Assembly (NCBI RefSeq): GCF_037975245.1 | Contig: NC_092562.1 | Coordinates: 26,980,054 to 27,044,053 of the forward strand | Reading direction: 5' to 3' | Length of the DNA stretch: 64,000 bases | Source: Apostichopus japonicus | Lineage: Eukaryota; Echinodermata; Holothuroidea; Aspidochirotida; Stichopodidae | Shown: positions 1 to 12,314 of the stretch, piece by piece | Layout of the letters: the number at the start of each line of letters is the position of its first letter | Position numbering within the stretch: the first letter of the stretch is position 1 | The notes under the pieces: generated by a model | Databases searched by the model: none | The model's input: only the letters and a program-made list of their open reading frames with translations | Told to the model about the DNA's origin: nothing | Position numbers and translations under genes: made by a program

Positions 1-424
1 AAGAGGAAGTGTCTTCGATATTTCTCCAAAGATGGGCGTGAACTTATGCAAACCTCAAATATCACATTTTACCAATATTTTGGGTATTTCAAGGTCAAAT
101 TCGGTCACAATTAAAAGGTTTATTTTTGGTTTTTAATACAAAACTAGTAAGATATGTATAGTTATGATGCAAAGAATGAGCTAAAACATATTTTATATTA
201 GTTATTAATGCTCTGATGAGCAGCTTAAAGTGGCGTATATGAGAGTAACATCAGCCCTACAGAAACATGCATACAAGGGGAAATAGCACTGGTAACATTG
301 TATCTGCATTCAAGGAGACCATGTTAAACATCATTAGAATCTATTGAAATGTATTAAAAGTGTTCTGTCTTTGACTCCCTCCCCCCAACACCCCCCCCCC
401 AAACACCCTCCCCTAGTGCACTAT
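1..424. other. No gene seen
   Basis: AT-rich single-copy-looking DNA with a C-rich stretch near 376-415. No ORF with coding character and no splice-flanked exon was found on either strand. Confidence 0.5.
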
Positions 425-1725
425 GCAGATTTGTATACAGTATATTACTGACTTTTACTGCAAAGAGACTGCATAGCACATGCATTCAAGGTATACTGAA
501 TTATTTGGTATGGTAATCTTCTGCTTCAAATTGTCTGTATGCATGCGTAACCCAACCCCCCCCCCCCCCTTCCACTCACATCTTCTACCCAACCCTATAT
601 CAGAATAGAAAATGAATGCGTACCAGTGCATACATGCACAGTGTGTACTTTATATGTGTGTTCAGTACAGTGTTATTTTACACCAAGCACTAAATAAAAA
701 CACAGTCCCACTGTCCACAATCATGTGCAGTACTACACACTGTACATTTCATTTCATTTATTTGTTTCCACATTCAAAAGGTATTACACAATAATAGAAT
801 AAAATGTATGTGACAAGTGGAGGAGGTCTGAGAAAGCCGAGGCTCTTTCGAGGCAGACCCGCCACCCCCCCCCCCAACAATATAAGAAAAGAAAAAAAAA
901 ATGAATTGCACACACAAATAAACTATGTTACATAAGATAACATGATACTATTTAAAGAATTATCATATTATATACGTAATGACAAAAAAAGACAAAAAAA
1001 AACATGTATGTAATGGTGATTCAATTCAATACTGTGCATATTTCAATGTCATATTAATATATTACAGTATATACTTGCAATGTAGTGTCTGCTTCTGCTA
1101 TAATTCACTAAGTTAAAAGTCTTTTATAATTTAAAATGAAGTTGAACCAGTGTACATATGTAGTACATATAGTACACACTATACATATAGTACACACTAT
1201 ACATACATGTACAGTGTGTACTATGTATACATGTTCAGTACAGTGTTATTTTACACCAAGCACAATAAATTAGTCCCACTGTTTGCATGCAATCATGTAC
1301 AGTACATACTGTACATGTATGTACTGGTCATTCAATTCAATACTGTGCATATTTCAATGTCATATTAATATATTACTTGCAATGTAGTGTCTGCGAACTG
1401 CTATAATTCACTAAATTAAAAGACTTATAGTATAAACTGAATGTTTAAGCAGTTTAACCTGTTATATATATATTTAAATTAGTTTAACCTGTACTAAACA
1501 TGTACACACATATAGAACACACTGTACATGTATATGCACTGGTTCACATTCATTTTCTATTCTGATATAGGGTCGGGTAGAGGATGTGGGTGGGAGGGGG
1601 GTGAGTTACATGTAAACAGACAATTTGAAGTGCAGATTACAACCATATATAATTCAATACCTTGAGTGCATGTGTTATGCAGTCTCTTTGCAGTAAAACT
1701 CAGTCACATACTGTATGCATATAAG
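425..1725. mobile_element. Foldback-type element with ~220-bp inverted arms
   Basis: The sequence from about 430 to 655 recurs as its reverse complement at about 1500-1715. Shared landmarks are ACTGCAAAGAGACTGCATA (left, near 459) against its complement near 1676-1695, a poly-C against a poly-G tract, and CAGAATAGAAAATGAATG (left, near 600) against its complement near 1548-1565. Between the arms are internal direct repeats: the block near 1014-1110 recurs near 1326-1440, and the block near 610-720 recurs near 1200-1290. There is no transposase ORF. It could be a non-autonomous foldback or MITE-like element, or a product of local inverted duplication. I did not find a convincing target-site duplication. 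Confidence 0.55.
744..890 (-). mobile_element. LINE 3' end fragment (non-LTR tail)
   Basis: Read on the minus strand, this ends in GTGGAAACAAATAAATGAAA followed by another ATGAAATG unit, the style of 3' terminus and short-repeat tail seen in CR1/L2/RTE-like non-LTR retrotransposons. Upstream on that strand is GC-richer sequence (GGTCTG...CAGACC near 824-860) that can fold on itself, plus a poly-G tract. No RT coding sequence is attached, so it would be a 5'-truncated copy nested in the foldback element. Family assignment is from recall of tail style only. Confidence 0.4.
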
Positions 1726-1774
1726 AAGGGTAATTCTCCTGAAGGGCTTAATGCCTGATTATTGCTTTAATTCT

Positions 1775-2161
1775 TTTTAAAGGCAGTGATCGAGACTCGC
1801 CCCAAACCGCGTGCAGCCATCTGAGAAAGTTAACTTTCCGTTGCTTGCAAGTGACGTTTTGTTCGTGTCGCTACAAAATGCAGACAGTACAGTAATGAAA
1901 CCTGATACGTTGTTATCTTTAGCTGGACCTGAGATGTCCATCGCTGTATTGCATGTACACTGTGCTGTGGTTATTGACCGCAGCTGTACAGTATGTACTG
2001 ACTGTACACTTGTGTCTAATTACCAATGGTAGCAAGCTGTGTGTGTGTATTTTCTATGATCAATGGTGGTGTCTAACACTTCTGTTATACCTCATTCGAA
2101 ACTAGGTCAGATAACCGGCATTAGACGTTTTTTTGTGCGCGAGTCTTCACACCCTTTAAAT
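1775..2161. mobile_element. MITE-like element with TTAA target site
   Basis: The left end reads TTAA-AGGCAGTGATCGAGACTCGC (from about 1776). The right end, reverse-complemented, reads TTAA-AGGGTGTGAAGACTCGCGC (ending about 2160). Both termini start AGG and share GTGA...GACTCGC, flanked by TTAA. TTAA duplications are typical of piggyBac and Kolobok superfamilies; the A/G-rich terminus fits Kolobok-like MITEs better, but this is inference. The interior of about 350 bp has an open frame of 73 codons from 1811, with no recognisable domain, which I do not regard as a gene. Confidence 0.5.
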
Positions 2162-2574
2162 TCCTGGCAAAAAATGCTGGCAACAGATATGTAGTAATAA
2201 CGTGCTGCAGTGGTGGATCCAGGGTTTATGAAAGAGGGGGATCATTTTAGGACATCACATGAGAGCACTGACAGCTTGTCTACATTGAAGGGGGGAGGGG
2301 GATTTCTGGGGTTTATCTCACAGAAAATTGTAAAAGAGGAGCCTTTCTACCCCACCCACCAAAAAATCCAATGTACAATAATTTACAATGATGCACACAC
2401 AGAATTAGGGGACTCAATCAGCCTGGTTGGGCATCCCCTGGATCTGTGCCTGGTGTGTGTACCTGTGTATGTATATGAAACATTTACCAATTTGTAAATA
2501 TCTCAAGAAGTGAAAGTTTGTTAAATTTCAAATGTGGTGTAGTGACAGTTTCAAACTGTCAATTGAATCCCCAA
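2162..2574. other. No gene seen
   Basis: The open 95-codon frame here has low-complexity composition, no splice context and no recognisable motif. Nothing else stands out. Confidence 0.4.
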
Positions 2575-3260
2575 ACTCTTTTCTTGATACTTCAATGCAT
2601 TTCTGTGTGGGCCATTTGGACATTTGAGGTTGCTGCCTGGGCCCTGTTGCAGGAAAAAAATATAATTCTTTGGATATCCCAATGGCCAATGTGGCCAACA
2701 CCACTAAACTAATGCTGTCTGTGTACATATATGCTCAAATTATGTGTGATCCCTGAGCCTTTTATGGATGTTCCCTGGGGCCCGGTACAGATAAAAGTTC
2801 TAAATGGTATTTTTTGCAAATTATGCAAACTACACAAATAATCATTGTCTTTTTGCACACGATTGAATCTAGTGTGGCTCATGAGCCCTTTCAGGCCTAT
2901 CTGGACTCAGGTACAGTAGAGGGTACAAATTTAGTCATTGATATTTTTGAATATCCATGGAACTATAGGGTTCAGCCCCACTAAAAAGAATCAACTAATT
3001 GAACTCTTGACATTATTAAATCATGTGTATGCCACAGGATCTTTTTGGCCGATGCCTGGTTCCTGGTACATCATACAGTTGCTGTATTGGTATTTTGGGA
3101 TATCCAATGTCCAAAAGTTCAATGCCACTTAGAGAATCATCCTGCTCTCTTTCCATATAAATGAATCATATGTGGACCACAGGACCATTATTGGCTGCTG
3201 CCTGGATGGGCCCTGGTACAGCAAAAAATTGGTGTATTTTCAGATACCCTTTATCTAACA
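2575..3260. repeat. Degenerate ~145-bp tandem repeat
   Basis: A motif of the form CCTGGGCCCTGGTACAG followed by A-rich sequence and TTTGGATATCCCAATG recurs with heavy divergence near 2637, 2775, 2907, 3053 and 3208, a spacing of roughly 130-155 bp. The copies have diverged so far that only these short landmarks align by eye. Confidence 0.4.
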
Positions 3261-5772
3261 GGTATATACTGCAAAAAAGAGATTATCCTTGTCTCTTTTC
3301 AAGTTTTTATTTTTTTTATTTGAAGGAACCTAGACAACATACATGCACAGAGTGTGAAAGGTAGCACACATAACCTTGAATCCTGGTCATAAACCAACAT
3401 AACATACCCATCCAACCCTTAGTCTCTTTTCACATGCATATTCAGGGTTCCCAGTTCAGTGGAGTATAGCATCGATGGGTCAAAGTAAACACAGTCAAAG
3501 TGCAGTGCAATACAATAAACTAGGCTCATACTGTATCACTCATACTGTATCACTGCAAGATGCCAGTCATTATCATAATGTCACAAATCAATTTATATCA
3601 CATGATCACTGCTTTTTGCAAATTCTCACTTTGTAACAAGAAAATAACAAGTTAAGACCAAATTTTACAGTTGTTCCCGCATTAAGATTACTTCATTTTT
3701 CGAATTTGTGAACAGGAGAGCATAAAGGGTTATGTGTGAATTTGGGGAAGAAGATGTTATATCCATTCAAAGTTACAAAGTAGGAAGAAATTCCTTCCAC
3801 ACATTTTTTAGTTGCCCTATGGTTTACATTTCTTTAAATTTAATCTATTTGTATGTTGATTAGTGGCAATGGAACTAATCCCTAAAATCAATACGCTTTA
3901 TCTCCCATCATGCAAGGTGAAGTCATCTGCCCCAAAGCAAACAAGATTATTTCATTTATGTAGAACAAGAATCCAGAGTTGATTGTTGAGGTGTTCACCT
4001 TCACAAAAATACCATTAATATCGACACCTCTGGTTGACTGATGGTAGCCTATTTATATATTTCCCTCATCTCACTTACTGTACATCCACATCACATCTCA
4101 CATACTAAATGACTCACTTAAGCATTATTTTATACTAGTAGTTGGGAGAAAATCACCCTGGGACGTTGTCACCCATATCAAAGATAGGGAATAAAATTAA
4201 AATTTTCATAATTGGACAGATCTCAAATATCAATTTTGATTTGAAATCTTGTAGAGCTCCTAAAATGTCATTAAATGGTGCAATTTTCCTGTTCATGAAT
4301 TTAGATGTAATTATATAGTAAAAACTTCATTATTTCTTAACAGTTGCAATATTGTTTAAAATATTGTCACAAGGTGACCAGCATGCCCACTGTCAGGAAA
4401 ATTATGATGTTAGTACAGTAGATGTTGACAATTTCTGTGAGAGGTTGTCTTTATTTTGTCATCCTCTGTCATGTTGCAGAGTTGTGGTTCATTAATTTTG
4501 TATCAAAGCAGGATATCTGGCGAAATGAGAACTGGTTGGCAATGTCCCACTCTTTCACACTCCAAATATGCAAGAAGTTAAAAGATTGTGGACAATACAT
4601 GCTGTATACAAAATGTGAATAGTGAATATTATGTTTAATTTAATAGAAATTGGTTCAATGTGTGTGAGACCATTTTCCATTCAAATTTTCAAAAGTAAAC
4701 CAATTCTAGACCCAGTTTTAAAATCACAGAGAAAAAAAGAAAAATATTCCCTGAATATTCAAGCTTTGTCTTCCAGCTACTAAGATTTACTTAGACTGGA
4801 CAATTATTATTATAAGGTGTACGTGTATGAGCCAAGAGGATTGTGCATCGTTAAAAGGACCTTATTCCCCAACCCCCCCCCCCCTCCCCTTCAATCAAAT
4901 CCTTTTTGTAACAACTACAAAACTTGCCAGAGGTTCTAACACTCTCAAAAGGATTTACAAAATGAAAAAAAAAGACACATCCTCCATGAAGCTCATTAAA
5001 AGAAGTCTGTATTGGCACAAAATTATAGCATGCTGTAATTGCTAGAAGCTTCAGAAAGTACTTCCTTGAGGCCTTTTATTTCCAAATTGTTCTCATCTAA
5101 ATGAACACAATGACTGAATGTCCCAGTAAATTTCCTCTAAGGTGGTTATAAAACAGTTTAAGGAATTTGGATTATAACCACTGCTTTCATGACCATATTT
5201 TCTTGACCTAATTGTCTTCTTTCATCCAAGTTTCAAATTTATGAAACCCAGTATAAATACATGAATGTACATATTTATAAAACGGGATATGAAAACCAGT
5301 TAAGAGTAATAAAAATGAGAAAAGTCCCCAGAATCCTAGATTCAAGTATATACTACAGCTCAATACTGGTACTTTGTCAGATTGTACATGGCCAATGTGT
5401 ACATAGCTGGCTTCTATATAGGCTGCATAGCTAAGTAGTTGCATGTAACTGGTGAGTTTGCAGCTCTAACACCTAACACTGCAGGAGTGTGCTGCCCATA
5501 AATGTTTCAAGGTTAATGGCCTTGTGATGTGATTTTATAGTTACTGTGACTTCCAGAAGCACACATAGCTCAATGCCATTATGAGTGATGAGTGTGTAGC
5601 ATTGTGTGTGTACACAGCTATTACAGATTTTGGGCTGATTCTTACTCATTGAGAAAATAAAATATGGTACAGTAGTTTTCTGCTCACACAATACAAAACA
5701 CTGAAGATCACGTTTTAATAAATTTGAATAACAAATTGGCTGCTTAGTCAAAAGTTGTGATTTCTCTTGTAA
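3261..5772. other. No gene seen
   Basis: About 2.5 kb without a supportable exon. Short ORFs (for example 4422-4622 on + and 5473-5751 on -) lack coding character. A C-rich tract sits near 4870-4890. Confidence 0.4.
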
Positions 5773-6510
5773 CTGAAATGCCCCTCCTTACATATGAAGT
5801 ATAACCTATCATTTCCCATAGGTTTCAACTGGTTAAATCATGAGCTCACCTAGGTCAATGAGGGGATGGGCATTTTGGGGGTCTACTGGCAGGGGTACCC
5901 CACTAATAGAAATTACTGGAAATGCCCATCACTTACATATAGAGTCTTGCCAATCATTTTCAAGTAGTTTTCAACTGGTTACCTCATGAGCTGACCTGGG
6001 TCTAGAAGGGATGGGCATTTTGAGGGTCTACTGGCAGGGGTACCCCACTAATATAAATTACTGGAAATGCCCATCCCTTGCATATGAAGTGATACCTATC
6101 ATTTTCCAGTAGGTTTCAACTGGTTACCTCATGAGCTGACCTAGGTCAATTAGGGGATGGGCATTTTGTGGGTCTACTGGCAGGGGGACCCCCCCCCAAT
6201 ATAAATTACTGGAAATGCCCATCCCTAACATATGAGTGATACCTATCATTTTCCAGTAAGTTTTCAACTTGTTACATCATGAGCTCATCTAGGTCAATGG
6301 GGGATGGGCATTTTGGGGGTCTACTGGCAGGAGTAAGCCAGCAATAAAAACTACTGGCAATGCCCATCCCTTGTATCTGAAGTCCTCTACCAACATTTTC
6401 CAGTAGGTTTCAAGTGGTTACCTCATGAGCTGACCTAGGTCAGCTGTGAGGGGTCAATTATTGATCACTGGCAGGTGTACCCCACCACCAATAATTACTG
6501 GCAATGGCCA
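5773..6510. repeat. 146-bp tandem repeat, about 5 copies
   Basis: The landmark GGGATGGGCATTTTG occurs near 5862, 6008, 6153 and 6301 (spacings 146, 145, 148), with a decayed fifth unit to about 6510. Each unit also holds AATGCCCATCCCTT, so ATGCCCATCCC and GGGATGGGCAT form an inverted pair in every monomer. The shared core TTCAACTGGTTACCTCATGA is well conserved. Confidence 0.8.
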
Positions 6511-7039
6511 TTTGTTGCTCTTGGGGCCATACCTGACACATTGTACTTACTTTGATGTGGTTACCACGAAAGCTGATCTAGGTTAGCTAATAGGTGACCT
6601 TAAACTTGCTCTCCCAGCCACACCCAACACAGCCGGTTTGCCAGTCGTCTGATTTCATATACAGGAATGCACTGTGAACAATTTGATGTACCAGGCAATT
6701 GGTTACCTTCCCAGCTAACCAAGCCCTCTGGGCTCCCGCTCTACTATGAGAGTATCAACCTAGCTAGTGCACGAGAAGCGTGCGAACGTTTCTCTGGTCT
6801 AGCCATCAACTATGCATTCAAATTGCACAAAATCTAACACAGCATAAACGCTCAATATTCTAGTTCTGTTGAAAAAATTACACATGTGGATGCAAGCATA
6901 TGGCCACTGAAAAAGATGCTGTAAACGTTCACGAAGCGGGCAAATTTTTGAGGTGATATTAAGTTATTTACAACTCATCCCTACCAAATGTAACTTTTTA
7001 AACTTTTGATTGACTTGCGATTGATTTTCAGGGGCATGT
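6511..7039. other. No gene seen
   Basis: Unique-looking sequence following the 146-bp repeat. It contains no ORF of note and no splice-flanked coding segment. Confidence 0.4.
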
Positions 7040-7290
7040 GCAGGAATTTCCATGGGGGGGGGTCCAAAATGTTATGAAATGTAATGATTGCCCTACTGGG
7101 GGGTCTTAGTGGAAATTTCTGTGGAGGGGGATTGTCCGGGGGAAAATTGTCATGGGTGGGAATTGTCCGGAGTGGGAATTGTCCAAGGGGCAATTGTCGG
7201 GGTTTGCAATTGTCCGGGTGGGAATTGTCCGGGTGGGAATCGTCCAGGTGGGAATCGTCCAGGGGGCAGTTGTTTGGGAACCGTCTTACT
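7040..7290. repeat. G-rich minisatellite, ~15-17 bp unit
   Basis: Variants of GGGAATTGTCCGGGTG are repeated about 12 times with drift to GGGAATCGTCCAGG at the right end. The G runs (GGGG, GGG) are all on the + strand. Open frames across it (80 and 125 codons, + strand) are a by-product of the repeat, with Gly/Cys/Asn-rich composition. Confidence 0.7.
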
Positions 7291-9300
7291 AACTATTGGA
7301 TTTTTAGAGGAACCCATTTCCCATGATTGCTTCCATCAAACGAATGGAAATACTGGAACCTACCAACTGAAACGGAAAACTTGCATTGCTTCCTTTTCTG
7401 TTTTTTGTAATCATGTTTTTTTACACAAATCAAAATTAACTAACAAAACAAAAGTATTAAACTAATAAAAAACAGTTAAAATTAGAAACCTTCAACCCAG
7501 CTATTGAGACAGTTGCGGTGTTTATAAACAGAGCACATTGACTGCACATGAGGTACACACTCTCGTGTACACCTACACATATATATGTACAGTAGGAATT
7601 TAAGCAGTCTGGGAGTTTCTAGCAACACAGTTACTGTATATGTGAGAATAATGCATGGATGGCATGAGTTTCAATTGGCTAGTTTTTAGCTCATACTAGT
7701 TTGAGCTATAGCCATGTTGCAGCTCTATCCTATGTGACTATTCATCCACCTGTAAAAAAATACATATATGTTGCTTAGTCCTTGGTGGATAAACGAAGAA
7801 ACTTGTACAATGATTATCAAGTAAGGTAGCATCAGTGGTATTCAAGAAAGTTGAGGTCACAGGTCAGCTAGGGGTCGATCATTATCAGCGGGTTTTTGTC
7901 AACACACAAAATATGCTTCCCTTCTCACGTTAAAAATGGTTGATGGTGACGGTTGGTCAAAATTATCATAGGTTAATGGCCTATTTAGCATGTTCAGAAT
8001 TTTTCATTTGGACAGGATCTATTTGGGGGTACCTTTACATTTGTCACCATAAGTTAATGCATTTAGAACTTTTTCAGGTATAGGTGTATATAATGGACCT
8101 ATCAATTGTATGATGCACCCTCGGACCCACGGGATAGGTGCCTCAATATTTAAAATTAAGCTGGACATTTGACATATCATTGCATAGTAAATTTGATACA
8201 TTGATGCATGTCGTTGACCCACATCAAATTTACATTAATTGACTGACCATTTGCTGCCCGTGAAAGATTCTTTGTGGCACATTGATCCACCTTGACACAC
8301 TTATTGTAGTTGTAATGGTGCACCAAATGTCCACTTTGACGGACGCCTTAGTCACATAAATCTTTGGACATGATGCACATTTAATGCACCATTCCAGGGG
8401 GGAGGGGGATGTCACTGAGTCCCTCTTACAACTGATAGTCATAGTACAGCCATATACCACAGCCTGTGTCAAATACACATTAGTGTGCATGAGAGGGAAT
8501 CAGTTAAGTTGATTGATTATTCCTCTCACTGTTTACATGTGATTGTAATCTGAATATGTGAACAAGGCCATGGTGTTTGCCAATTCATGGTCTGTCTGGT
8601 AATCATATCACATTACATGCCTTTAATACTAGTTGAGTTGAAACTGATCAGAACTGAGCCTTTAATTGGTAAGTGGGTCATTATTGCTGGTCCACAGCAC
8701 AAACCACAGTATTCAGTTACATTTTGTTGACCTGATCTGAGTTCATTTCCTTTTCAGTAATGTGAATTTATATTGCTTATAGAGAGGAGCATAAACATTG
8801 CAGTAAAAATAAGTTTCCAATCAAAATGAAAGTTAAAAATTTAAGAAAAACTGTTGAAAGTATTTAAGTACATTTTACCACTTTAAGATTGTTAAAGCTT
8901 TTTTCCACAAATATCTCTTTTTGCAGACTCGGTTACAGTATTAATTTGCTGTATATTGTTGTGCATTGTCTGTAAGTTTACGCCCCCCCCACCACCCACC
9001 TTTCTACATTGACCTTGCAAATGCAATCTCCTCTAAATAAATATCACATCACTTAGTATTAGTTTATGCACCATTGGTGCTCTTGCTTTTATTTATCATG
9101 GATGTCTTAACAATATTTTAAAGAAACACCAAAGTTCTGCTTCATATCCCTTATCCTATGATGAAAATACATGTAAGTTTCATTTTAGTTCATAATTATT
9201 TTTGCCTCTGAATAATTTTTTTAATTGTGACCAAATGAAAATTGAAGAATAATTAAGTGTTTTTACTGATAGAAACAAAATCTTGTGCATATTATTAATG
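7291..9300. other. No gene seen
   Basis: Two kilobases of AT-rich DNA with a few C-rich tracts (near 8980). I found no coding exon, RNA gene or clear repeat array. Confidence 0.4.
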
Positions 9301-9316
9301 GTGTATTTACGCATAC

Positions 9317-10130
9317 ATGCAGTTGACAAACTGTTCATCCTACTCCAGCATTACTGATACAAATGTCAAGATGTCCGACAAGCTTAAAGTTACTAAGGTA
9401 GTATCAATCTATGAGCAAGGTCATACAGATGACATTGCTAACTATCAACCAATGACAGGGCTTTTGTCTGTTTCAAAATGTTTTGAAAGATTTATGTGTA
9501 ATAGCGTAATGGTTTCCTCAACAAACATTGCATTTCATCTAATATTAAGTAAGGTCTTCACCAAGGTCTTTCTACTGAACTGACACTGACATTGATGTAA
9601 TCAACAAACTCATCCATGTTACTATTAACAATCATTCTGTGACGCTGTGTTCTAAGACTGCTTCAAAGTCTTTGATACCATTGACCACTATATAATTTTT
9701 ACAAAACTATACATATGGTTTCCCTGGAAATTTGTAAGGCTGGATCGGAAGCTAGACTCAAACAACAGAACACACATTATGAGTTTCCAAAAATTACAAT
9801 ACTGATCTGTTAGATATCAGTCTATCCTTGAGCCTCTGCTTTTCATAATTTATGTTAATGATCAAAAAATTATTTCTGAGAATATCCATGTTAGTTCTTT
9901 ATCATTTCAGTGGTAGTGATCCTCATTCTCTAGAGATCTTTGTCAGCAGAGGACTAAGTCCTTTCGGAATAGCTCCAAAAAAGTTAACCCTTAGTAAGAC
10001 TAATGACATGGCTTTTTTTACACATGTTTACATGTTTTAAGTATTTCAATTGACAGTCAAAGCTTCAATCCAGTTAACAGTGTAAAGTTTTTGAGGTCTA
10101 CATTGGTTCAGACTTGGCGTGGCATTTTAG
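9317..10130 (+). pseudogene. Decayed non-LTR retrotransposon reverse transcriptase
   Basis: Frames patched across stops and shifts read as a reverse transcriptase in order: KVTKVVSIYEQGHTDDIANYQ then a GLLSVSKCFER segment (family pattern K..VIPI.K.G....NYRPISLL.V.SK.FE+), FDTIDHYIIFTKL near 9672 (family AFDtidH..L...L), SILEPLLFIIYVND near 9825 (family GS.LGPLLF.IY.ND), a decayed catalytic-box position reading FSGSD where FADD is expected, LTLSKTNDMAFF near 9990 (family L.LN..KT..M.F) and VKFL near 10085 (family VKFLG). The element has several stops and frameshifts and the catalytic Asp pair is gone, so it is dead. The endonuclease domain is not present. It is most like CR1/Jockey/RTE-type elements; the exact clade cannot be told. 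Confidence 0.8.
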
Positions 10131-10319
10131 GGGGAGTCAGTTGATGAGGGGCACAAAAAGTTGAAAGTTTATGTGATGTCTATGCATTTTAATGTTGAAT
10201 GGGTAAAATAAGCATAAATGCCTTACAATTGCCTTTTCTTAAACAGGGAATCTGATTTCTTGAGTCATTGAAGCTCATTGAAGGTTAAATTTGTATTGTA
10301 AATTATTGTTTTATTCCAG

Positions 10320-10400
10320 ATGGAGAAGAAAGTAGTGACAGCCAGAAGGATGTCCATGACAATCCCCAGGCATGGGTACATGAAGCAATGCTGGAAGTTG
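10320..10400 (+). pseudogene. Exon-like segment upstream of SANT-like pseudogene
   Basis: An 81-bp block lies between a polypyrimidine-AG acceptor (TTATTCCAG) and a GTAAAG donor. It is open in two frames: one starting ATG at its first base (MEKKVV...), in phase with the exon at 12424, and one acidic (DGEESSDSQKDVHDNPQ...), out of phase with it. I cannot decide which is real. It may belong to the same decayed gene as the two downstream blocks. Confidence 0.3.
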
Positions 10401-10734
10401 GTAAAGGTGTGTTCATATTAATAATTAACTACAAACTAAGATGCTATGATGACAAAGATTCAGTGCCTTTCATAATGCATTTTTGGTTCCTTGCTAAAAG
10501 CAACCTATGTATTCAGGTTGGCATGTGTGTGTGCGTTTGTTTTTCTATCTGACCGAGGACTTGAACAAAAGCATTCCAGGTCCTCGGTTGTGCTTTCTAA
10601 AGAATCACCACATCCTTGGAAGAATTCTATTGTATGGGGTATTGTTAAGTTTAGGGTACGTGAATTTGAACAACGGAAAATACAATGGGGTCCTCGGTCG
10701 GAATGTATTACAAACGTGAGTGTGTGTGTGTGAC

Positions 10735-11640
10735 AATTGAGCTTGTATGCACGATAACTCAACAAAGGAATGACCGATCATTACCATACTTAGTGGGTGG
10801 GTGACCCATAGTAAGTAGATGGACTCTATTGATTTTGGTGCTCATTTCATGAATATTAATGATGTCACAGGGTCAAATGTGAAAAACTCCAAATTGCAAT
10901 AACTTGGCTACTATTAGTCGGAATTTCGTCAAACTTGGTATGATGATATTGGTAGATAGTCTTTACACAATGATGTGTGTTGCAGGAATGATGCATATTT
11001 ATGAGGGGGAGGGCTTAGCAATATTTCGGTATGAAAAGTTTGTATGCACGATAACTCAACAAGGGGATGACCGATCATTACCATACATAGTGGGTGGGTG
11101 ACCCATAGTAAGTAGATGGACTCTATTGATTTTGGTGCTCATTTCATGAATATTAATGATGTCACAGGGTCAAATGTGAAAAACTCCAAATTGCAATAAC
11201 TTGGCTACTATTAGTCGGAATTTCGTCAAACTTGGTATGATGATATTGGTAGATATTCTTTACACAATGATGTGTGTTGCAGGAATGATGCATATTTATG
11301 AGGGGGAGGGCTTAGCAATATTTCGGTATGAAAAGTTTGTATGCACGATAACTCAACAAGGGGATGACCGATCTTTACCATACTTAGTGGTTGGCCCATA
11401 GTGAGTAGATTCACCCTATTGATTTTGGTGCTCATATCATGAATATTAATGAGGTAATGGGGTCAAATGTGAAAAACTCCAAATTGCAATAACTTGGCTA
11501 CTATTAGTCGGAATTTCGTCAAACTTGGTATGATGATATTGGCAGATAGCCTATACACATGTTGTAAGTTGCAATTGATATGATACAAATTTATGACAGG
11601 GCAGGGCTTAGCATTACTTTGGTAACAAAATTCTGTGTGC
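10735..11640. repeat. ~297-bp tandem repeat, three copies
   Basis: The landmark GAATTTCGTCAAACTTGG occurs at 10921, 11218 and 11511 (spacings 297 and 293). Copies 1 and 2 are nearly identical, and copy 3 diverges towards its right end. A near-identical 65-66-codon open frame (MATISRNFVKLG...) appears in the first two copies (10904, 11201) but not the third. I treat it as an incidental frame of the repeat. Confidence 0.8.
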
Positions 11641-12300
11641 ATGAATTGCTGTTGTTGTCATAGCTAGGGCTTTCTTAGAAATTTCCCTATGAATGGAACT
11701 AATGAACAGCAGCAAGGAACCATGAAATGTTTTCATTCTGGTTATTCCTGCTTAGCATAGCTCCAATATATGGCTAGAAATGTATGCATGTTCATGACCT
11801 TGTTATAATATTGCTCATGAAAGTTACCAAGACTCTTTTATGGCCGGCTGAAATGACGTGATATCATGAACATTTCCATCAAACGTTGTTTTCAGCAACT
11901 GCTGACTCTCTCTATCATCCAGATCTCTGATTTTAATTCCACTTTGTTATATTGAAAGTGTTCATCTTTGCAGATATGTTTCCCATAAATTTAGCCTTAA
12001 CATCAGGGGTAGTCCGTAGAAATAAAGTGTTATTTCCAAAGAAGCCTTTTAATGTAGTGAGTAAGATAATGGTAAACATATTGTACAGGTGTGAAGTATA
12101 AGGTGACATCATCAATTAACTTAAATGTAGTTCATACTATATCAGTTCTAGAAATAAATATTGTTTTTTATGTTCCTCCTGGGTCTGGCAATGTTCTGTG
12201 TTAGTCATTAGGGGGTTTGGATAATGCCAGAGTTGTTGAAAATATTGATTGCTAGTCATCATTACAGTCAATAGGCTATTTATGTCCAGTTTCTTTACCC
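11641..12300. other. No gene seen
   Basis: No coding segment or repeat array visible. Confidence 0.4.
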
Positions 12301-12314
12301 AATTTTATATACTG

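Noticed and set aside
1811-2032. 73-codon ORF inside the MITE-like element
   Set aside because: No domain, and it lies between terminal inverted repeats of a non-autonomous element.
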